Source: Plasmodium malariae
Lineage: Eukaryota > Apicomplexa > Aconoidasida > Haemosporida > Plasmodiidae
Length of the DNA: 64,000 bases
Assembly (NCBI RefSeq): GCF_900090045.1
Contig: NC_041783.1
Location: 372,001 to 436,000, forward strand
Reading direction: 5' to 3'
A program made the position numbers and the translations under genes. Below the pieces are notes generated by a model that saw only the letters and a list, made by a program, of their open reading frames with translations, did no database searches and was not told the DNA's origin. Positions within the stretch are counted from its first letter, which is position 1. The number at the start of each line of letters is the position of its first letter. This document shows, in pieces, positions 56,720 through 64,000 of the stretch.

Positions 56720-58998
56720 TTTGTTTATAGTTACTAGTACTTATTGAAGATCAAAAACACAGATTGACACAACATCGCGTTCTTTGCTTTGTATACTCCA
56801 CGTTTGTACAGTGAAATGCATGAGTATGCGTACAGGTGTGCACAACCTGAATTTTGAGCAAGTAAACAGCTGTTCGTTACGAGGTAAGCATATATTTAAA
56901 AAAAAAAAATTGTTTTTAACTGTTAATATTTTTTTTATCTTTTATTTTTTTTAACCGTTAACATTTTTTTTGTAATTTTTTTTAATTTTTTTTTATTTTC
57001 TTTATTTTTTTTTGTAATTTTTTTTTTTTTTTTTTTAAATTACATAATACTTCCTTTAACCATTCAAAATGTTACAGCAAGAGAAGGTGACTGGACCATT
57101 TGTATGTTGCAGGGGGAAAAACAATTAAAGCATGCGATGAGTTTCTTATTTTACCATATTTTTGCTATATTTTATTATAGCAATCAAATGTACCTTATGA
57201 TATTTCATTGTATACATTTATTGATAATCAATCTGTGTAGTGAGTTTAAGTGAATTTACCTATATAATACTCAATAAATTTTATTTTGAAAAAAAAAAAA
57301 ATGTATGGAAACATAATGAAATTGCTTTAGGCGGAATTGCATCGCGCAGAGGTGTTATAAATTTTTTTTATGTGTTAATGTATTCTTTTCTTTTTCCATT
57401 TCCACATCCCTTTTCTTTTTTTTTTTTTTGTGTGTGTGTGAGTGTGCTGGTATAATTAAGGCAACGCTACTATCTGATTGAATATGTATTAGTACAGTTA
57501 CACTACTAATGCGCAACATAACTTTTATTTGTTCCATTTATTTTTAAATTAAAATAAAATTTAAATTTAAAATTAAAATTAAAAGTACCTTTTTTTTCAT
57601 AAACGTCTATTAATTCGCATTTCTGATAATTTCTGACCATTTTTGTCGCATTTTTCGAAATTGTCTTGGGAAAAATATTTTTTGAGGTTAAAAATACACA
57701 ACATAATTTAGCATTTGGGGGTTCTCAAACTGTTGACAAAGTGAATCAGGTTGGAAGGGGGGAAGAGGAAAAACAGATGACCCATATACACGCATATGCA
57801 TATACATATACACACGCACGCATATATACATACATACGTATGCGTAGCTCCACTGTGCCAAATTTTAAACAACGTCCAAGCGGCATCTCCCCTTGCAAAT
57901 TTTAAACAAGGAACGGAAAAATATAGACAGGTTCAGCATGTACAGAGGGAAGCATCCCATGTGCATTATTGTGCATCTGTGAATTATCAGGGGAAAAAAA
58001 ATAAATGCATATAAATATACATACGTACACACATACACATATATACATATATAAAAAGTTAATCGACTTTACCACTACACAAATATAAAAAGCTATTACC
58101 ACGGTTAACAGCCTGTACTTTGTACAATGAGTTTCCACATTGTTAATTTGTCTTTGAAGCAATTATTTTATTTTATTTTTTTTATGATATTCCGTTGGTG
58201 CAAGTTGAAAGGGTTTCCCTTGAAAAATTATTTAAAAATTAATTTTTTTTTTTTTTTTCATATAATCGGCAAGAACAAAAGCGTAAAAATTTGATGATCG
58301 AAATAGGCTATACCATCCAAAGGATCGATCATTCGTAATATATATATATATATATATTTATGTGCGCGCGTATATGTTTGTGTTTGTACATATATTTTTA
58401 TGTGCATGTATTTTTGCATGCGCATATATTTACGTTCATTTGAATATAAGTACATCCATGTGTATGCAATGGAACCCTCTTTCTCCTTCCAACAATACGA
58501 AAGGATCATAATTTTTCTTTTATACGTGTACATTTTAGTGAATTTCCTTTTTGCATAATTTGTTTATTCGTATAATTTATTTTTTTTTATGTATAATAAT
58601 AATTTTATAGAAACGTATTTATGGGAGTACAAAATAAAATAAAAAGTGAGGATGAATACTTCTATATCCGCATGTATTTGCATGTGTAAGGTTTGTTCAT
58701 AATATTTGTTACTCATTTGGAGTACTTACAAGAGAAGTAACAAGTAAAAAATTGCATTAAGTGGACGATTGTCGTAATAAATGAAACTTGCATTAACAAG
58801 ATATACAGCGTATTAACAAGCTAAGCAACGCACTAACAAGATAGGCAACGCGTTAACGAATGCAAACTCCACGAACGAAGTTAAACTTCCCACTAAGCTT
58901 AAGTGTCAAGTTCCATTTAACGGACTTTTCAAATTTGTCCATAAAAGTAAATTTTACCTGCACACGCAAGGACGTATGAATGAAAAGGGGAGGAAGGA

Positions 58999-59034
<36 letters not shown>

Positions 59035-59051
59035 AATATACATAAGAAAAA
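56720..59051. other. Intergenic region between the IWS1-like gene and the unknown protein gene
   Basis: About 2.3 kb between two plus-strand genes. It has T-rich runs at 56930-57035, a GC-balanced island at about 57640-58160 with exon-like segments on both strands (see findings) and (TA)n at 58336-58358. A poly-A run of about 32 at 58999-59032 sits 20 bp before the next ATG, a typical parasite promoter/5' UTR tract. No assignable gene. Confidence 0.6.
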
Positions 59052-61598
59052 ATGAAAAATGAAGTAAAAAGTGAAGGTAAGAATCATACAATATCTGATG
59101 GGAAGAACAATGCCAAATGTGAGGGAAAAAACGACGTAACAAAAAAGAGAAAAGACCAAGCACTAAAAGATTATATATACCAAAATATACTAAAAAAAGA
59201 CATATTTATGAACATATTTAAAGGAAGAAATAATTATAGTAACAATGAGAAAAAAAAGATAAGTGAGAATATTGAAATTGCAAAAAAAAAGGAGGATAAT
59301 ACAAATAATGTCGATATTATCCATAATGAGGATGAAGAGTACATGCTATTTTTGAGTTATATATATAATGATGTAACTTCATTCATTGAAAATAATAAAG
59401 ATTACAATTTAAAAGAGTTCGACTTTTTGGACACTGAGGATCTTATTATGGAAATATGTGCTAACATATGTCATAAGACTTATAACAATATAAAAATGAT
59501 GTTTAACAAATCGAAAGAAAGTGAAACAACTTTTCATATAGACAGCTGTATGAATGAGAAACATGAACAACATAGCAACACTAGTTTGAATGACTCTTCC
59601 TTTTTTTTTATACCTCCGATGGAGTTCGTTGTGTCATATATTCATAAGCTGCAATATGGTAAAGGCGATATTAGCAGAGGTGTGGTAGACTTCATAAGAA
59701 GTAACAACTACGATAAGCATCCCTTGCTATACAGTTGTGAGCCCAACGAGATAGGCAGGAATGAAGTTAAAAATGAACATGTAAATACTAGAGACGAACA
59801 AGGAGAAGAACAACAAGTTATGTCTAAAACGTTTTTCCAAAAAGATTGTCCTCAATTTACTAAGTACCAACAGAATGATGAGAAAAAAATGTGTATGATT
59901 ACACAAGAAAAATCTCTTTCTGTAGAAGAACACACTATTTCTAATAACAACGAAGATGTAGCAGAGTATCCCTGTTCTGCTTCTAATATGTGTAATGGGA
60001 ATATTAAACCCATTCATGCAAATTTAGACCATTTTAGTTTTCATAATGAAAAAAAATATGACAACGAACTTAAGGAAAAAATGCCTATTAGTTATATGTT
60101 AAATGGAGATGAAAAAAGAAATTTAGAATTTTGGACAAACCATAAGAATTATATTAATTCTGTACATAAAACTCAGTTAATGGGAAATAATCCTTCCACT
60201 CAAAATATAACAATAAATAGAAATGACAATTTTGAAGATTTTGAGGATCCTCATAGTAATGATATCTCCAATTCAAACAATTCAGATGGAGATTCCTTTT
60301 GTAAATATTATGACTGTGTTAATAATTTTTCTTCAAATTTTTTTAGCGCGGAGGTTAAGGAGGAACACAACATGATATCCATGAATAATGAGGGAAAGGG
60401 TTACACTCATTTCGAGAATGCAAAAACAGAGCGGAAAGATGATATGTCAATTTCGAACTGCAGAACGATGAGGGATGTCAACCTGAACATTATCAGTAAC
60501 GTTAGCAGTAGTTTCCACTGTGGTGGTATCGGGAAAGATGGTGATAACCATTACAACGATAACGAGAAATTCAACACTTGTGGTAGTACCTACAACAAGG
60601 AGCACGAAGACAGCGCTTCTAACAAAGAAGAGGGGGAAGAACATACTCCAAGAAAAACTGACTCTTCTTTTAGTTCTCATATTTCGTATTCATCCGAAGC
60701 GATAAAAACTATTTTTCCTGTAAAAGAAATATCATGTAATATCCAGCAGCAAAAAATGAATTTTTTGAATCATGAAATTATTTCTGACCATGTTAAGGTG
60801 AAGGATATTCACGCCGATGTAAAGGTGTTGCACCACTGTGATTATAATATGGATGAAGATACAAATGATGATGATACAGTAGGTGGTGGAGGTAGTGATA
60901 TAGGTTCTATCGGTGTTAATAGTAACTGTGTGCAAAATAACGATTCAACTGATAACATTATTAACACAGGAAAGGATGGATTTCCAGTTAGTGCTTATGA
61001 TGACTCTTGTAATATTACGAGTAGTAATTACTTAAGTACAACTGGAAAACTAAATGATAATATGGAGGAATATAACCTCGATACGCAAGGAATCGCAGGG
61101 GATACAAACGGAAATTCGTTTGAAAATGCAAACAATGGTATTGTATGTCTTCCAAAAAAAGAATGTAACACTCGGGAGGAAAAAAATAGGACGAATTACA
61201 ATGCTGCTGCTACTACGTGTACTACTACTAATAATAATGATTATAATAATACCAGTGAAAGCATGTCAAAAGACGAAGAGGATGGTGAGAGCGAATTTTC
61301 AAAAAAAAAAGTAGAATTCAATGAAAGTGAATACTACGAAAAAGCAGAGAAACGAATGATAAACAAGAAAATATTTAAAGATGAAGATCAAAAGGAATTT
61401 ACTAAAAATTATAATTTACATGATGATTATTATTATTTCAAATATTTAAATAAATGTGAAAATACAGCCAACCCTTATCGTTATACGAAGGTTCAGAAAA
61501 AAGCAAATATAAACGTAACGCCTTCTCCCTTCCCCCAATTTTTAAGAGATATACAGATTTACAATATTAGCCAAAAAAAAATTAGATTAAAAAAGTAA
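59052..61598 (+). CDS. Conserved-looking Plasmodium protein of unknown function
   Basis: Single-exon frame of 848 residues that I do not recognise. The basic N-terminus (about 1-70) is followed by a structured-looking stretch at about 95-230, which includes the LFLSYIYNDVTSFIENN and PPMEFVVSYIHKLQYGKGD blocks. Then comes about 500 residues of Asn/Ser/Asp-rich, Cys-containing low complexity and a conserved-looking C-terminus (751-848). The latter begins KKVEFNESEYYEKAEKRM and ends with NVTPSPFPQFLRDIQIYN. KVEF at about 753-756 fits the RVxF docking motif for protein phosphatase 1, but the motif is degenerate, so this is only a suggestion. No signal peptide or membrane segment is seen. It lies between IWS1 and D-aminoacyl-tRNA deacylase on the same strand. 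The gene is very likely real; its role is unknown. Confidence 0.85.
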   Translation: MKNEVKSEGKNHTISDGKNNAKCEGKNDVTKKRKDQALKDYIYQNILKKDIFMNIFKGRNNYSNNEKKKISENIEIAKKKEDNTNNVDIIHNEDEEYMLFLSYIYNDVTSFIENNKDYNLKEFDFLDTEDLIMEICANICHKTYNNIKMMFNKSKESETTFHIDSCMNEKHEQHSNTSLNDSSFFFIPPMEFVVSYIHKLQYGKGDISRGVVDFIRSNNYDKHPLLYSCEPNEIGRNEVKNEHVNTRDEQGEEQQVMSKTFFQKDCPQFTKYQQNDEKKMCMITQEKSLSVEEHTISNNNEDVAEYPCSASNMCNGNIKPIHANLDHFSFHNEKKYDNELKEKMPISYMLNGDEKRNLEFWTNHKNYINSVHKTQLMGNNPSTQNITINRNDNFEDFEDPHSNDISNSNNSDGDSFCKYYDCVNNFSSNFFSAEVKEEHNMISMNNEGKGYTHFENAKTERKDDMSISNCRTMRDVNLNIISNVSSSFHCGGIGKDGDNHYNDNEKFNTCGSTYNKEHEDSASNKEEGEEHTPRKTDSSFSSHISYSSEAIKTIFPVKEISCNIQQQKMNFLNHEIISDHVKVKDIHADVKVLHHCDYNMDEDTNDDDTVGGGGSDIGSIGVNSNCVQNNDSTDNIINTGKDGFPVSAYDDSCNITSSNYLSTTGKLNDNMEEYNLDTQGIAGDTNGNSFENANNGIVCLPKKECNTREEKNRTNYNAAATTCTTTNNNDYNNTSESMSKDEEDGESEFSKKKVEFNESEYYEKAEKRMINKKIFKDEDQKEFTKNYNLHDDYYYFKYLNKCENTANPYRYTKVQKKANINVTPSPFPQFLRDIQIYNISQKKIRLKK

Positions 61599-61705
61599 TG
61601 CACTTTCTTTTGCGCTTAACACAAGATGCGCGGCATAAGCGCGTTCACTTGGGCTGCTCACGTGGGTCGTTCACATGAGCATGTTCATATTTAGACACCA
61701 CATCA

Positions 61706-61870
61706 ATACACCCATATATCTCTATACCAATTTATAAGCCCATATATCTCTATACCAATTTATAAGCCCATATATCTCTATACCCATTTATAAGCCCATA
61801 TATCTCTATACCCATTTATAAGCCCATATATCGCTATACCCATTTATAAGCCCATTTATCGCTATACCCG
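61706..61870. repeat. 28-bp minisatellite (gcccatatatctctataccc atttataa)n
   Basis: Five to six copies of gcccatatatctctataccc plus atttataa, with caatttataa and atcgctata variants, starting about 105 bp after the stop codon of the unknown protein gene. Probably in its 3' UTR. Confidence 0.88.
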
Positions 61871-62468
61871 TTCAAATGTCCATATACCGCTAATTACATG
61901 TTCATATTTTACCCTTTTTACAGAACCAGTATAATGTTAAAGAAGGAAGACGTAGGCACATCAAAAAGAAGATAAATTATATTCCTTGTACTCTTCTCAT
62001 CTAATCTATTTTATTTCTCTCTTATCCTTCCTGTTCTTTGTTTTTATCTACTTTTCCTTCATTTTTTTTGAAAAGTGAACAGTGAAAATTTCTCCTCACA
62101 TATTTTCTTAATTTTATGAGCGCATTACTTATATCCGCCTTCTACCAATTGTATCTTGTTTTTATAGGAGAATAAAACAACAAGGAAAAAAAAGCTAAAG
62201 AAGTAATGAACATGATAAGGGACAAACGAAAAATAAGAAAAAAAATATATATATACTACGGTGATATATGGTGTCAGGTGTTGTAAGGTACTTACGTTCA
62301 TGTTATATATCCCATCTTAAGCATAATTGCTAGATGCTATAATGATAGAATTTTTACGGTATTGTTACTTCCTACTGAAGAACTCCACATGATATATGAG
62401 CGTTCATAAAGTATTATTTAAAGTAGAAGAGGTGCGATCAATTATATTTCTTCTCCTCATCTTATTCG

Positions 62469-62885
62469 TTCACAGATTATATCGTTATCTTATACCTTCA
62501 CAGATTATATCGTTATCTTATACCTTCACAGATTATATCGTTATCCTTCACAGATTATTCGTTATCTTATACCTTCACAGATTATATCGTTATCTTATAC
62601 CTTCACAGATTATATCGTTATCTTATACCTTCACAGATTATATCGTTATCTTATACCTTCACAGATTATATCGTTATCTTATACCTTCACAGATTATATC
62701 GTTATCTTATACCTTCACAGATTATCGTTATCTTATACCTTCACAGATTATCGTTATACCTTCACAGATTATATCGTTATCTTATACCTTCACAGATTAT
62801 TTCGTTATCTTATACCTTCACAGATTATATCGTTATCTTATACCTTCACAGATTATTTCGTTATCTTATACCTTCACAGATTATC
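62469..62885. repeat. 28-bp minisatellite (cttcacagattatatcgtta tcttatac)n
   Basis: About fifteen copies of cttcacagattatatcgtta plus tcttatac. Several are shortened variants lacking 2-9 bases (for example at about 62541, 62723 and 62750). All frames on the plus strand are stop-free within the unit, so a 177-codon frame runs through it cycling Tyr-Arg-Tyr-Leu-Ile-Pro and Ser-Leu-Ser-Tyr-Thr-Phe phases. Confidence 0.92.
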
Positions 62886-63934
62886 TCTTCATTTTATCTC
62901 TTAATATTTTTTCGTATTTATTGTTTTAATTTTTTTTCCTTTTTTTATCTACTTTCGTTTCTCAACATTTGATGCACTCCCTCTTTGCCTTTTTTTTTTT
63001 TTTTTTTTTGTGTGTATAAATTTTTCCATTCATGGGAAGAAAACAGAAAAATTATTTTTAAAAAAATTTCCCGACTGTTTTAAGAATAAATCTCATTTCG
63101 AATTTTTAACTACATTCGGTAAGATAAATGTTAAGGCTACAGATAAATTTAGATAGTCTCCACATTTTTCTCATTATTCACTTAGTGCTCGTTGTTTCAC
63201 ACATTCATTTGTTCATATAAGTGTATATGCGTACGTACATGCATATGTACTTATTTATGTTTTTATCTATTCATTTTATTTATTTATTTTTTATATATTT
63301 TGTTTTCCCACAAGCATAGTCATTTTTTCAAAATTTTCCTTAACATACTTTAGTCAAAATTGCTTTCCCAACGGTTAGCCCTTCGCACATGAGAAGATCC
63401 ACGCTCATACAAAGTAGGTATACCCGTTCACAATTACATGCACACATACATACGCAGTACATACACACACATACGTGCATATATTCGTGCAATCTGTACG
63501 AAGGAATTGCAAGAATCATATGACCTTCAACCTAAACACGTAAGATATACAGATAAATGCGCAGAAGACCCCTGCTATCCCCTCAAAAAAAAAAAAAAAA
63601 AATACAAAATAGAACAAAGCAAAACAAAACCAAATAGCAGAAAAGACATGCCACATATTTTTTTTTTTTTTTTCTTACGTAAAAATTGAACAGTGAAATA
63701 TTGATCAAGCCCTGAAATATAGGGGTAAAATAGGTTGAGCAAAAGAAGAAAATTGTACTAAACCGAGGCAGGTATATAGGCATATATATATGTATATACA
63801 TACGTACGTGTGTACGTATGTATGTATGTTTTCCCGTGTGCACAATTTGGGCTGCCGCTCAAAGAGTAACACACGAGCGTGCAGCTAATTTTTTACGAAT
63901 GGAAGGACAAAAAATAAATATAGAGGATTAAACA

Positions 63935-64000
63935 ATGAAAGCAGTTATACAGAGGGTAAAAGGGGTAGTGTTAAGTGTAAAGGAAGAATCAGGTCAACAA
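63935..64000 (+). CDS. DTD: D-aminoacyl-tRNA deacylase (DTD), 5' end, truncated by the window edge
   Basis: Only 22 codons are present. They read MKAVIQRVKGVVLSVKEESG and run off the right edge. The opening (M-[KR]-x-V-I-Q-R-V-x-x-x-x-[LV]-x-V) is the near-invariant start of DTD, the homodimeric enzyme that hydrolyses D-amino acids (and glycine mischarged on tRNA-Ala) from tRNA. The SQxxL and Gly-cisPro motifs would lie beyond the window and cannot be checked. From memory the P. falciparum enzyme (PF11_0095) is at the matching place in this gene block. The ATG at 63935 is preceded by an A-rich leader (attaaacaatg). Confidence 0.88.
   Translation, partial: MKAVIQRVKGVVLSVKEESGQQ

Larger units (their letters stand above)
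61599..63934. other. Intergenic region upstream of D-aminoacyl-tRNA deacylase
   Basis: About 2.3 kb between two plus-strand genes. Two different 28-bp minisatellites (61706-61870 and 62469-62885), T-runs (62991-63009, 63659-63673) and TACATA microsatellites near 63440 and 63790 occupy much of it. The 177-residue frame over 62396-62929 is a by-product of the second minisatellite. The deacylase promoter and 5' UTR lie at the right end. Confidence 0.65.

Noticed and set aside
1..64000. CRISPR arrays, insertion sequences, tRNA or rRNA genes
   Set aside because: The tandem arrays lack spacers, no transposase or terminal repeats are seen, and I found no cloverleaf or rRNA-like segment by eye; a tRNAscan/Rfam run would be decisive.

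Overview
This window is nuclear chromosomal DNA of a malaria parasite (Plasmodium). The base composition, gene architecture and gene content all point the same way. Flanks are extremely AT-rich, with (AT)n, poly-A/poly-T and many minisatellites. Reading frames are long and mostly intron-poor, and several carry Asn/Asp/Lys/Ser-rich inserts coded by short in-frame tandem repeats. The recognisable genes and their order (PAIP1-like, RAD51, UXT/prefoldin-like, coiled-coil protein, pescadillo, AP2-domain factor, MscS-type channel, IWS1-like, unknown, D-aminoacyl-tRNA deacylase) match, from memory, a block of P. falciparum chromosome 11. The local GC contrast would suit a P. malariae- or P. ovale-like species, but the species cannot be fixed from the sequence alone.

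Layout. 1-3437 (minus) is the 5' part of a Ser/Asn-rich protein with a candidate PAM2 (poly(A)-binding-protein-binding) motif; it continues off the left edge. 3438-10200 is a 6.8 kb gene-poor AT-rich flank. 10201-11253 (minus) is RAD51. 13406-14325 (minus) is a small three-exon UXT/prefoldin-alpha-like gene reconstructed here from splice sites. 15478-18930 (minus) is a 1150-residue coiled-coil protein with a candidate acylation start followed by a charged repeat. 22022-24118 (plus) is pescadillo. 27235-33690 (minus) is a two-exon ApiAP2 factor whose intron holds a 26-bp minisatellite. 33691-43566 is a 9.9 kb gene-poor region upstream of the AP2 gene. 43567-49146 (minus) is an MscS-family channel with an EF-hand-like loop. 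49147-54667 is a divergent flank with unresolved exon-like islands. 54668-56719 (plus) is IWS1-like, 59052-61598 (plus) is an unrecognised protein, and 63935 to the edge is the start of D-aminoacyl-tRNA deacylase.

The genes are not an operon and share no single pathway. They cover mRNA translation control, recombination, chaperone/cochaperone, ribosome biogenesis, transcription regulation, transcription elongation, membrane mechanosensing and translation quality control. I see no mobile elements, CRISPR arrays, viral genes, rRNA or convincing tRNA genes. The most interesting leftovers are possible small multi-exon genes in the 'intergenic' intervals, at about 19.6-20.2, 25.1-25.8, 49.9-50.4, 51.9-53.2 and 57.6-58.2 kb. 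There are also several unrelated minisatellite families with units of 23-28 bp.
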